In this document: positions 1-7,135 of the stretch, one piece after another | Position numbering within the stretch: position 1 is the first letter of the stretch | Layout: the number at the start of each line of letters is the position of its first letter | Assembly: GCA_021792135.1 (NCBI GenBank) | Contig: JAJYVF010000002.1 | Location: forward strand, 1-64,000 | Length of the DNA stretch: 64,000 nt | Direction: 5' to 3' | From: Acidobacteriota bacterium | Lineage (GTDB): Bacteria > Acidobacteriota > Terriglobia > Terriglobales > Acidobacteriaceae | Notes under the pieces: generated by a model | Told to the model about the DNA's origin: nothing | Database searches by the model: none | Seen by the model: only the letters and a program-made list of their open reading frames with translations | Position numbers and translations under genes: made by a program

Positions 1-60
1 GGCCTCAACCTGCTTCAGCGCAGCGATGATCTGCGCCTCCGTGTGTCTGCTCCTGCTCAT
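1..60 (-). CDS. IS3-family transposase OrfA, N-terminal 20 residues only
   Basis: The 20 visible residues begin MSRSRHTEAQIIAALK, matching the start of IS3/IS911-type OrfA proteins, which open with a helix-turn-helix segment of the pattern (K/R)xRxTxEQIIxxLKxxE that binds the terminal repeats. The frame is open to the window edge. A Shine-Dalgarno-like AAGGGG precedes the ATG. Too little is visible to say whether the transposase is intact. Confidence 0.75.
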   Translation of the reverse strand, partial: MSRSRHTEAQIIAALKQVEA

Positions 61-125
61 CAGCCCTTCCCCTTTCCTTCGTCCAGATCGTATTCCGTTC
101 TGGACCGATTCTGGGGGTCAGGTCA
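1..125 (-). mobile_element. Terminal part of an IS3-family insertion sequence (truncated by window edge)
   Basis: Reading the minus strand, the outer end of the element is at about 125: positions 125-102 read TGACCTGACCCCCAGAATC and onward, a TGA-initiated, C-rich terminal inverted repeat as in several IS3 groups. It is followed by a purine-rich ribosome site (AAGGAAAGGGGAAGGG) and an ATG at 60-58 that opens an OrfA-like reading frame running off the window. The order (inverted repeat, short leader, orfA start) fits the left end of an IS3-type element. The other end and the target duplication lie outside the window, so exact family and completeness are unknown. Confidence 0.75.
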
Positions 126-448
126 GATCCTCGTCCGCTGGAGTGGCTCAAGCGTTAGGACAGTCCAAGTAGACTGCCGCGCAGCCGTCGACAGAGGCGC
201 ATTGGACGCTCATGTTGGCGCTTATGCTTCGATAGAAGACATGCTTATCCCCGGGCGTCGCAAGGTTTTCCTTCTAGATCCTTGCCGCCACTGCCAGGCG
301 CCGGGCAATCCCCGCAACCCGCGCCTCGTGAGCCCTGCCGCTTTCGAGATCACCAGATGATATTTCTTCGGGACTGGCTTCGGGATCCGACCGCGCCATC
401 GGCCTAATATAAGATCGATCCCATCCTGCTGAGGTCGTCGCGCTTTGA
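126..448. other. Intergenic or decayed DNA next to the IS end
   Basis: No convincing gene. On the minus strand a short open frame ends at about 287 with a charged, alanine/arginine-rich tail (ESGRAHEARVAGIARRLAVAARI after an in-frame ATG near 402), but it is under 60 codons, has no recognisable domain and no ribosome site. The stretch probably consists of gene debris between the IS insertion and the efflux-gene remnant that follows. Confidence 0.4.
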
Positions 449-592
449 GGCTTTGAAGTTACTGATGCGTTGGATGCGGATCGTCAACTCCTCACGGCGC
501 AGGATCAGTTGGCCACCAGTCGAGCCGATGCAGCGCGCGATGCCGTAGGCGTCTTCCGTTCCTTCGGAGGTAGTTGGCAACCTCCGAAATAG
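449..592 (+). pseudogene. C-terminal remnant of a NodT/OprM-type efflux outer-membrane factor
   Basis: The plus strand encodes, from about 458, VTDALDADRQLLTAQDQL followed by ATSRADAARDAVGVFRSFGG and SWQPPK, ending in TAG at 590-592. This is the conserved last helix of RND outer-membrane factors (xTDxLxVLDAERxLLxAxDxLAxSRAxxAxxxVALYRALGGGW). An in-frame stop lies just upstream (446-448), while the neighbouring frame gives RFEA at 441-452, so a frameshift separates it from any further upstream match. Only about 45 of roughly 470 residues remain. The fragment shows that a tripartite drug-efflux operon once stood left of the MarR/MFS genes. Confidence 0.6.
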
Positions 593-1067
593 CGTTGGCG
601 AAGACGTGAGGCAACTTTCTCGGTCTGGCTGCCGCTGCTGTCAATTTGTGGGAAAGATTTGTCTTTGCCCCTTGGGCTTTCCCCTTTTCGCAAACGAGGC
701 AAGATAAGTCCACAGACGGGGTAGTGTTTACTGGACTCTAATGGAGGATTCTTCACTTGGACGAAAAGTCGCCGACGCGTCCTTGTGGCAAAGCCGCCTG
801 CCATTCCGGGACCAAGAGAACCCGTCGCACATTTTACGGTAACCTGGCCGTTCGGGACCCAGGGCGTCCGGCCAAATATCGTCGGCGCATTGGCGATGAC
901 GCACTCGCCGGGAACTACCGCGCAGATCCGAGAACCGATGGCTCCTGCGAACCTTACCAGGGCGAACGTCTCAGTGCCGCCATGCGGCGAATTCCCGGGA
1001 ACGGCTGCGGCAGGACTGTCAACAGGTAAGCTGTACAGATAGACTGTATATATGAGATATTGATGGT
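593..1067. other. Gap upstream of the marR operon
   Basis: About 475 bases without a gene I can support. Open frames of 85-90 codons exist on the plus strand (757-1042) but lack ribosome sites, recognisable motifs and natural-looking composition. The right end carries the promoter region of the following operon: a perfect CTGTACAG palindrome at 1031-1038 and an AT-rich patch at 1045-1060. Confidence 0.4.
1031..1060 (+). promoter_or_regulatory. Possible promoter/operator of the marR operon
   Basis: The palindrome CTGTACAG (1031-1038) is followed by an AT-rich segment TGTATATATGAGATATTG just upstream of the GTG start at 1068. MarR regulators normally repress their own operon by binding dyads over the promoter, so this is the natural candidate. 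No good -35 hexamer is visible; the assignment is positional. Confidence 0.25.
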
Positions 1068-1520
1068 GTGAGTCATCGAAGGTCTCCCGTTCAGACCGAG
1101 GCCGCCTCAGTGCTTGCCGCCGAGATGCGTACGGTATTTCGCAGGCTCAAGATGCGCTACCGCGAGCACGGGGGCGGCAACGACCTGACGCCATCGCAGT
1201 CCTCGGTTCTGCTTCGTCTGGAAAAGGATGGATCGGCCACCGTATCAGGCCTGGCGCGACTGGAAGGGATGCGTCCGCAATCCATGAGCGCCGTCGTGGC
1301 TCCGCTGCAGGAATTGGGCCTGGTAAAGAGCGCGCCTGATCCGAGTGACGGACGGCAGACACTGATGTCTCTGACGCCCAAATGCCTGAAGTGGCTGCAG
1401 GAAGGCCGAGCCGCAAGGCAGGACTGGCTCACCACGAGCATCTCCAGGAAGCTTTCGGTTCAGGAGCGGGAAAAACTCCGGGCGGCACTCGAACTGCTCA
1501 ACCGACTCGTCGAGGATTGA
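1068..1520 (+). CDS. MarR-family transcriptional regulator
   Basis: 150 residues, typical MarR length. The central winged helix-turn-helix is clear: LTPSQSSVLLRLEKDGSATVS (helices 2-3, residues ~39-60), then LARLEGMRPQSMSAVVAPL as the recognition helix, and the wing LVKSAPDPSDGRQTLMSLT with the family-typical DxxDGR motif around residue 105. The N- and C-terminal helices form the dimer interface in this family. The start is GTG at 1068; an ATG at 1063 is out of frame. It leads an operon with the isochorismatase-like hydrolase (53-base gap), a small membrane protein and an MFS exporter. By family analogy it is probably a ligand-responsive repressor of that exporter; the ligand is unknown. Confidence 0.9.
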   Translation: MSHRRSPVQTEAASVLAAEMRTVFRRLKMRYREHGGGNDLTPSQSSVLLRLEKDGSATVSGLARLEGMRPQSMSAVVAPLQELGLVKSAPDPSDGRQTLMSLTPKCLKWLQEGRAARQDWLTTSISRKLSVQEREKLRAALELLNRLVED

Positions 1521-1573
1521 ACCCGGTATGTCCGGCGAATTGCTCACGCAAGTTTGCATCCCAGGAGGAGCCG

Positions 1574-2146
1574 ATGCCCCTGACTACTCTCGATCCCAAT
1601 ACGGCGTTGATCGTCATCGACCTGCAGAAGGGCATTGTCAGCGGAAGCTTCGTTCATCCGATCGAGGACATCATTGACCGGACACGGACCCTGATCCGGG
1701 TTTTCCGCGCAAATCGCCTTCCAGTGGCGCTTGTGAATGTGACGGGGCGGCCGCAGGGCCGGACAGAGCAGGGACCGCGCAGCGGCATATCGTTCTCCGA
1801 AGGCTGGAGCGACCTGCTACCCGAACTGGATCAGCAGCCGAACGATATTGTCGTAACGAAGCGAAGCTGGGGCGCGTTCGCAACGACGGATCTTGAACGG
1901 GAGCTCCGGGCGCGGGGTGTCACCCAGGTGGTTGTCACCGGAGTGGTGACATCCGGTGGCGTGGAGGCGACGGCGCGCCAGGCCTACGAGCAGGGCTTCA
2001 ACGTGACTCTGGCGGTGGATGGGATGACCGATATACGGGAGGCGGCGCACGAATACAGCATCGGGAACGTCTTCCCTCGTGTCGGCGAGACCGGTTCCAC
2101 GCAGGAAATCATTGCGCTGCTTGAGAAAAGGAGATCCGCATCGTGA
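1574..2146 (+). CDS. Isochorismatase-superfamily hydrolase lacking the catalytic cysteine
   Basis: 190 residues; starts at ATG 1574 just after GGAGGAG, rather than at upstream in-frame codons. The fold signature is clear: the active-site Asp in ALIVIDLQKG (D16), Lys in VVTKRSWGAF (K96) and the loop VTGVVTSGGVEATARQA. In cysteine hydrolases of the superfamily this loop reads TxxCVxxTAR; here Gly129 replaces Cys. True isochorismatases (EntB, PhzD type) also lack that Cys and cleave vinyl ethers with Asp and Lys, so the enzyme is more likely a vinyl-ether hydrolase or a divergent, non-amidase member than a nicotinamidase. Its stop overlaps the next start (GTGA), so it is translationally coupled to the membrane protein and exporter. 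Confidence 0.85.
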   Translation: MPLTTLDPNTALIVIDLQKGIVSGSFVHPIEDIIDRTRTLIRVFRANRLPVALVNVTGRPQGRTEQGPRSGISFSEGWSDLLPELDQQPNDIVVTKRSWGAFATTDLERELRARGVTQVVVTGVVTSGGVEATARQAYEQGFNVTLAVDGMTDIREAAHEYSIGNVFPRVGETGSTQEIIALLEKRRSAS

Positions 2147-2472
2147 ACTGGCTCTGGCTTGTGTCGTATTTCTTCGGGGGGCTCTTCGCGGCCAACGCCC
2201 TTCCGCATTTCGTCTCCGGCGTTATGGGGCGCGCCTTTCAGAGCCCCTTCGCCAGCCCGCCGGGCAAGGGGCTTTCCTCCGCTACCGTGAATGTTGTCTG
2301 GGGCTATGTCAATGCCGTGGCGGCGTATCTGCTGGTCGCACAGGTCGGCGCATTCGATCCGCGCCGGGCCAGCCATGCGATCGCTTTCGGGCTGGGCGTG
2401 CTGGGCATCGGCCTGCTTTCCGCCCATCACTTCGGCCGGTTCCACGGAGGCAGCGCGCCGTCGCGCACATGA
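2143..2472 (+). CDS. Small multi-pass membrane protein of unknown function
   Basis: 109 residues with about three hydrophobic segments: WLWLVSYFFGGLFAANALPHF near the N-terminus, VNVVWGYVNAVAAYLLVAQV in the middle and AIAFGLGVLGIGLLSAHHF near the C-terminus. The GTG start overlaps the upstream stop and its own stop overlaps the ATG of the MFS gene (ATGA), so it sits between two translational couplings. The conserved-looking N-terminal HF and C-terminal HHF may be functional. I do not recognise the family. Its position suggests a partner of the transporter or a protein involved in the same detoxification. Confidence 0.75.
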   Translation: MNWLWLVSYFFGGLFAANALPHFVSGVMGRAFQSPFASPPGKGLSSATVNVVWGYVNAVAAYLLVAQVGAFDPRRASHAIAFGLGVLGIGLLSAHHFGRFHGGSAPSRT

Positions 2473-3695
2473 AGAATCAGCTCTTCGCCACCTTCCGCTC
2501 TCTCCGCAGCTACAACTTCCGCCTGTGGATGGCGGGATCGCTGGTTTCCAACATTGGCACCTGGATGCAGCGCGTCGCCCAGGACTGGCTGGTGCTCACG
2601 CAGCTAACCCACCATGACGCTTCGGCACTGGGTATCGTCACGGGGCTGCAGTTCGCGCCGCAGCTCCTGCTGCTTCCGTGGACCGGCTCGGCGGCGGACC
2701 GGCTGAATCAGCGTGCTCTCCTGCTGTTCACCCAGGCGGCCATGGGGGTGCTGGCTCTGCTGTTGGGCGTTCTCACGTTCACCGGCGTTGTCCGGCTGTG
2801 GCACGTCTATGTCTTTGCTTTCCTCTTCGGTTCGGCCGCCGCTCTCGACGCTCCGGTACGGCAGACGTTCGTGACAGAGATGGTCGGCGAGGGCGACCTG
2901 CCCAATGCCGTCGCGCTGAACTCCACTTCGTTCAATGCCGCGCAGATGATCGGACCCGCCATGGCCGGCCTGCTCATCGCCGGAGCCGGCATGGGCTGGG
3001 CCTTTGTGTGTAACGGCCTGTCGTTCGCCGCAGTGCTGCTGTCGTTGTCTTTCTTCCACCTTTCCGAGCTGCGGAACAGCGCCCGCGCCCATCGCGCCCG
3101 ATCCGGATTCCGCGAAGGCCTCCGCTACGTCCGGGGCCGGCCGGACCTGATGGCCATCCTGGTCATGCTGTTCCTCATTGGCACCTTTGCGCTCAATTTT
3201 CCCATCTTCATCGCCACCATGGCCGTGAAGGTCTTTCACTCCGGCGCGCAGGCTTTCGGCCTGCTGTCCTCCATCGCGGCGGTTGGCTCGGTTTCAGGGG
3301 GATTGTTCGCCGCCAGCCGAAGGAAACCAGGTCTGCTCTCTCTGGCGTTCGGCTCCGCTGTCTTCGGCCTCGGCTGGACCTTCGGGGCTCTCGCGCCCGG
3401 CTACTGGTGGTTCGCGGGGGCTCTCGCGCTGGCCGGCGCGGCCTCTCTCACCCTCACCAACGGGACCAACAGCATCATGCAACTTTCCACCGACCCAGCC
3501 ATGCGCGGCCGGGTCATGGCGCTCCGCGTCGGCGTCGCTCTCGGCGGCATGACGCTGGGCGCGCCGCTCCTTGGCTGGATCGCCAACCGCTTCGGCCCGC
3601 GCTGGTCGCTCGCAGTGGGTGCCGGAGCGTGCTTCACCGCCGCCCTGGTTGGAGCCTGCGTGCTGGTCCGCCGAAGAGAGCTGCTGCTCACCTGA
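2469..3695 (+). CDS. MFS transporter, enterobactin-exporter-like (EntS/MFS_3 type)
   Basis: 408 residues from the ATG at 2469, which overlaps the preceding stop. It has twelve predicted hydrophobic segments and the characteristic start FRSLRSYNFRLWMAGSLVSN, then IGTWMQRVAQDWLVL, the pattern shared by the EntS/YfiS (PF05977) group. RLNQRALLLFTQ after helix 2 corresponds to the cytoplasmic motif-A region, and the conserved AALDAPVRQTFVTEMVG lies between helices 4 and 5. An alternative upstream frame start would overlap two genes and is rejected. It is the last gene of the MarR-led operon and is probably the effector the regulator controls, exporting a small amphipathic compound or siderophore-like molecule. 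Confidence 0.9.
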   Translation: MKNQLFATFRSLRSYNFRLWMAGSLVSNIGTWMQRVAQDWLVLTQLTHHDASALGIVTGLQFAPQLLLLPWTGSAADRLNQRALLLFTQAAMGVLALLLGVLTFTGVVRLWHVYVFAFLFGSAAALDAPVRQTFVTEMVGEGDLPNAVALNSTSFNAAQMIGPAMAGLLIAGAGMGWAFVCNGLSFAAVLLSLSFFHLSELRNSARAHRARSGFREGLRYVRGRPDLMAILVMLFLIGTFALNFPIFIATMAVKVFHSGAQAFGLLSSIAAVGSVSGGLFAASRRKPGLLSLAFGSAVFGLGWTFGALAPGYWWFAGALALAGAASLTLTNGTNSIMQLSTDPAMRGRVMALRVGVALGGMTLGAPLLGWIANRFGPRWSLAVGAGACFTAALVGACVLVRRRELLLT

Positions 3696-3979
3696 CGCCT
3701 TTCCCGGTACGAGCCCTGGTTAACGCCAACGGGCCAACCACTCCTCCAGGCGGTTCCGCGATTCACCCTGACGTAGAGTCGCCATCTCGGACATTGGAAT
3801 TCATTCGAAATGCGAGGCCAAAATACTCCTCGAGACTCGATTTAAGCCGTCAGAGTTTTCCCTTGCGAACCAGCCGTACTTCCGCGGGAAAGCGATAACC
3901 TCGCGTGGCTTTCTCAGTTCAGGTCGACGATGCTCGATCAGGGCCGGTATCCACAGCCTAGCCCAAGAAGGAGAGAGAC

Positions 3980-5122
3980 ATGCAAAAAGGCAGCCTGGTA
4001 CGGAGGACACGTCAAAACACCGCGGACGTCTGGGAGTTCAGATGGCGGGAACCGGGACCAGACGGGGTTCGGCGCCACCGCCGACTTGTCGTAGGGTCTG
4101 CAGTCGAGGTCGGAGACGAATCGGCCGCTCGTATGGCCGTCGCCGCCCTTCAACTCGAAATCAACATCGATGACGTTCGATTCAGGCAAAACACCGCAAC
4201 CGTTTCCGAGCTCTTCGAGCATTTCCTGCAACAGGAATTGAGAATGGAGTCTGGCTGGCGTACCTTTTCGACGCGCCACACCTACGAGGGCTACCTCCGA
4301 AAGTGGATCGTGCCGCGTTGGGGCTCAAGGGTTGTCGATAGTCTCAGAGCCGGCGAGATTGAATTATGGCTCCGATCGCTGCCTCTGGCGCGCGCGAGTT
4401 GCGCTAAGATTCGAAACCTCATGAGCGTTCTGTTCAACCACGGAATACGGCACGGAATTTCCAGAACGAATCCGATACGCCTGGTTCGCCAGAGCGCAAA
4501 GCGGAAGAAGGTCCCCTTCGCGTTGCCCGCCGATCAGATACAGCGGCTGGTGGCGGCTCTGCCCTTCAGGGAGAAAACCCTTGTGCTGCTGGCTGCCGGA
4601 ACCGGCCTGCGAATGAGTGAGCTCTTCGCGCTCAAATGGGCAGATGTTCACTTTGACTCGGGTGAGATCGATGTGGTGCGGTCGATTGTCATGCAGGTTG
4701 TCGGCCCCTGCAAGACAGAGGTGTCCCAGAGGCCGATTCCGATGGATCCTCTTTTGGCAGACGCTCTCAGAAGCTGGCAGGCCCAGACACGCTTTCGCGC
4801 ACCCAGCGACTGGGTCTTTGCGAGCGGGCAGACTCGGGGCAGGAAGCCGTATTGGGGACAGCCGCTCATGCGCAGCATCATTCGCCCAGCAGCGATCAAG
4901 CTCGGTATCGACAGCCGGATCGGATGGCACACCTTCCGGCACAGCTATTCAACCTTGCTGCGGATCACCGGAGCGGACATCAAGGTCATGCAGGAACTGC
5001 TTCGCCATGCGTCCAGCAGAATGACACTCGATACTTACACTCACGTGGTGACCGAGGCAAAGCGCAGAGCGCAGAGTGAGGTGGTGAAACTGCTTGTGAG
5101 CCCAGCTCAGGATGCAAGTTGA
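3980..5122 (+). CDS. Site-specific tyrosine recombinase (integrase)
   Basis: 380 residues; the start ATG follows AAGGAGAGAG. It has an N-terminal arm-binding segment (residues ~1-60, basic, with WEFRWREPGPDG), a SAM-like core-binding domain (~70-160, HTYEGYLRKWIVPRWG) and a C-terminal catalytic domain. All catalytic residues are visible: Arg211 (GTGLRMSEL), His317-x-x-Arg320 (WHTFRHSY), His343 (LLRHASS) and the nucleophile Tyr353 (LDTYTHV). The gene reads towards the 3' end of tRNA-Glu 169 bases away, the standard layout of an element integrated in a tRNA gene. Four TTGTGCCCA repeats lie in the gap. The enzyme appears intact, so excision is conceivable. Confidence 0.95.
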   Translation: MQKGSLVRRTRQNTADVWEFRWREPGPDGVRRHRRLVVGSAVEVGDESAARMAVAALQLEINIDDVRFRQNTATVSELFEHFLQQELRMESGWRTFSTRHTYEGYLRKWIVPRWGSRVVDSLRAGEIELWLRSLPLARASCAKIRNLMSVLFNHGIRHGISRTNPIRLVRQSAKRKKVPFALPADQIQRLVAALPFREKTLVLLAAGTGLRMSELFALKWADVHFDSGEIDVVRSIVMQVVGPCKTEVSQRPIPMDPLLADALRSWQAQTRFRAPSDWVFASGQTRGRKPYWGQPLMRSIIRPAAIKLGIDSRIGWHTFRHSYSTLLRITGADIKVMQELLRHASSRMTLDTYTHVVTEAKRRAQSEVVKLLVSPAQDAS

Positions 5123-5140
5123 TCAGTTTGGTGTGCGGGT

Positions 5141-5250
5141 TTGTGCCCATTTGTGCCCATGGGGAAATGACTGAAAAGAAAGGTGAAGATGCTGCCTTGA
5201 TATGTGTGCGGAGCAGGTTGCGGAGCATTTTTGTGCCCATTTGTGCCCAG
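5141..5250 (+). repeat. Four TTGTGCCCA repeats in two tandem pairs (putative integrase arm sites)
   Basis: TTGTGCCCA occurs at 5141, 5151, 5231 and 5241. Each pair has a 10-base period, one helical turn, and the two pairs are 90 bases apart, bracketing a short A-rich segment. They lie between the integrase stop and the tRNA 3' end. Direct 9-10 base repeats at this place are typical arm-type binding sites for the N-terminal domain of tyrosine integrases, or sites for an excisionase. The repeats are seen directly; the binding role is inferred. Confidence 0.65.
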
Positions 5251-5290
5251 ATCAGTCCGGGGCGATTTTCGCTAAGTCTCTGATTTGATT

Positions 5291-5368
5291 TGGCGTCCCC
5301 GACGGGATTTGAACCCGTGTTATCGCCGTGAAAGGGCGGTGTCCTGGGCCGGGCTAGACGACGGGGAC
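5291..5368 (-). tRNA. tRNA-Glu (anticodon UUC), CCA encoded
   Basis: On the minus strand the molecule starts GTCCCCGTCGTCTAG at 5368 and ends CGGGGACGCCA at 5291: a seven-pair acceptor stem GTCCCCG/CGGGGAC, discriminator G and encoded CCA. The anticodon loop CTTTCAC places UUC at 5332-5330, and the T arm contains GGGTTCAAATCCC. The D loop is two bases longer than in the common bacterial form, giving 78 nt. Its 3' end faces the integrase, so the gene is the likely attachment site and its 3' part should be duplicated at the far end of the element. Confidence 0.95.
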
Positions 5369-5717
5369 GTGTGTCAGCGGACTTTGCAATGCTGCATATG
5401 CCGCACCAAGCCATCTCCGACTGTACCAGGCACCACCGGCAAAGTCAAAGACCCGCTACAAAGCCGCGCTGCCGGAGACGGGACCGACGCACGCCCCAGC
5501 CCGCCGCCTCAATCCGCTCAGTGACGGCCAACTGTCGGCCGCACAAACCTGAAAGCGTCTCCCGGGTTGCCGCTTCATCCTGTTGGGCGCGGTTCAGCCG
5601 GGCGAGTCCTGAACACTTTGGCCGAGCCTGTCTTCAATGCCGTCCTGTCCCGGCGGTTCCCGGTACCCTGGTGCTCCCCATACTTCATCAGGCGGATGGA
5701 ACGCGCATCCCAACAGA
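5369..5717. other. Gap between tRNA-Glu and ilvE
   Basis: About 350 bases without a gene. It must hold the tRNA promoter (minus strand) at its left end and the ilvE promoter at its right end. An open frame continuous with ilvE runs through it from 5371, but this part has no family resemblance and no ribosome site and is treated as non-coding. No riboswitch or T-box structure is recognised. Confidence 0.45.
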
Positions 5718-5723
5718 TATAAT
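5718..5723 (+). promoter_or_regulatory. -10 element of the ilvE promoter
   Basis: A perfect TATAAT lies 35 bases upstream of the ilvE ATG. The -35 region about 17 bases further left (GATGGA, near 5695) is a poor match to TTGACA, so the promoter may depend on an activator or on the strong -10 alone. Confidence 0.45.
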
Positions 5724-5757
5724 CACTCTTGCGAGTCCGAAAGGAGCCGGCAGTTCC

Positions 5758-6696
5758 ATGCCCATCCAGACCACCGCCAAAATCTGGCACAACGGCAACC
5801 TCATTCCCTGGGACAAAGCCCAGATCCACGTCATGAGTCACGTGGTTCACTATGGCTCTTCGGTTTTCGAAGGCATCCGTTGCTACGCCCAGCCGGAGGG
5901 CGCCGCGGTCTTTCGCCTCCCGGAGCATATGCAGCGGCTGCTGGATTCCGCTCGCATCTACCGCATGAATCTGCCCTGGTCGCTCGACCAGCTCTGCTCG
6001 GCGGTTGTAGAACTGACGGAAGCAAACGGAGTTGCCCCCTGTTACATTCGCCCCATCGCTCTGCGCGGCTACGGCGAAATTGGTGTGAACCCCAGGGGCT
6101 GCCCCATCGAAGTTTACATCGCCAACTTCCCGTGGGGTAAATATGTCGCCGGCGAAGCGGCCGACGTCTGCGTTTCATCCTGGAACCGCCTGGCGCCCAA
6201 TACGATGCCTTCGCTCGCCAAAACGGGTGCCAATTACATGAACTCCCAGCTGATCCGCATGGAAGCCGACGTCAACGGCTACGCTGAGGGAATCGCTCTC
6301 GACGTGAACGGCTACCTCTCGGAGGGCTCAGGAGAGAACCTCTTCCTCGTTCGTAACGGCGTTCTCTATACCTCTCCGCTGGGCAGCTCGGTCCTGTCCG
6401 GCATCACCCGCGACTCCGTGCTCACCCTGGCTCGGCACTTCGGAATTCCGGTCATCGAGCAGCTGCTGCCCCGCGAACTGATCTACATTGCCGACGAGGT
6501 GTTCTTCACAGGGACTGCCGCGGAGCTCACGCCCATCCGGTCCGTGGATCGCATCCAGATCGCGGACGGGAAGCCCGGGCCTTTCACTCGGCAGCTCTCC
6601 GATGAGTTCCTGGGTATCGCCACGGGACTGAAGCCTGATCGCTTCGGATGGCTTACCCCGGTACACGTCACCGCCGAACAGAGTGTCACCGCCTGA
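5758..6696 (+). CDS. ilvE: Branched-chain-amino-acid aminotransferase
   Basis: 312 residues from ATG 5758, preceded by AAAGGAG at eight bases; the longer open frame upstream is rejected because similarity starts at IQTTAKIWHNGNLIPWDKA. It is a fold-type IV PLP aminotransferase: Schiff-base Lys155 in PSLAKTGANYMNS, HYGSSVFEGIRCY near residue 35, and the phosphate/substrate motifs SEGSGENLFLV and FFTGTAAELTPIRSVD. It catalyses the last step of Val, Leu and Ile synthesis with glutamate as amino donor, in the cytoplasm. It is monocistronic, with its own -10 element and a strong terminator directly after the stop. Confidence 0.95.
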   Translation: MPIQTTAKIWHNGNLIPWDKAQIHVMSHVVHYGSSVFEGIRCYAQPEGAAVFRLPEHMQRLLDSARIYRMNLPWSLDQLCSAVVELTEANGVAPCYIRPIALRGYGEIGVNPRGCPIEVYIANFPWGKYVAGEAADVCVSSWNRLAPNTMPSLAKTGANYMNSQLIRMEADVNGYAEGIALDVNGYLSEGSGENLFLVRNGVLYTSPLGSSVLSGITRDSVLTLARHFGIPVIEQLLPRELIYIADEVFFTGTAAELTPIRSVDRIQIADGKPGPFTRQLSDEFLGIATGLKPDRFGWLTPVHVTAEQSVTA

Positions 6697-6714
6697 TCTC
6701 AGTTTCATAGCTCC

Positions 6715-6745
6715 GAAAACGCCCGGCTTCCTGCCGGGCGTTTTC
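6715..6745 (+). terminator. Rho-independent terminator of ilvE
   Basis: A 13-base perfect inverted repeat, GAAAACGCCCGGC and GCCGGGCGTTTTC, with a five-base loop lies 18 bases after the ilvE stop. The T stretch is within the descending arm. Confidence 0.85.
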
Positions 6746-7135
6746 GCTTTGGTACGTATCAGCACTTGCCGGATGCAACGAAGTTTGCCAGCCCCCCCCT
6801 CTATTAAGAGTTACTGTGGTAAGCATATTTGACTCGAAGTCGGGGGCGCTAATCCCGCGCCAGATCGGCGATAAGGCCACTCGCAATTGAAACAATTCCC
6901 ATAAAATAGAATACTTATCCCCCATCCACACGACCGTCTGGTGACCTAAGGTACTAGCATTTCTTTCCGCCAACATCGATTCTGCTCCTACCGATAGCGC
7001 TAAGCACCGGCCAGATGTCCCTGCCGTAGCGTGCGCAGCACGCACGGTACAGGTGTCGTGTGTCGATGGCGTTTCTACAGGAGTGCCTGATGTCCGCAAG
7101 CCCTTTCTCCTCTCTCTGACCGCGCTTTTGGGGTA
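6746..7135. other. Gap between ilvE terminator and the Ig-repeat gene
   Basis: About 390 bases, noticeably more AT-rich at 6890-6960 than its surroundings, with no supported gene. Short frames near 7053-7130 give a hydrophobic peptide (KPFLLSLTALLGY) that could be an older leader, but they stop or run out of frame. The promoter of the following secreted-protein gene should lie here; I could not fit a known riboswitch (cyclic-di-GMP classes were considered). Confidence 0.35.

Noticed and set aside
757-1042. Overlapping 85-90 codon frames upstream of marR
   Set aside because: No ribosome site, no recognised motif and no coupling to the operon; their composition is not protein-like.
6860-7135. 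Cyclic-di-GMP riboswitch ahead of the Ig-repeat gene
   Set aside because: A fragment resembling the GCCAC core was seen near 6880, but the flanking conserved GGTAGCCGGGTTACC segment is missing.
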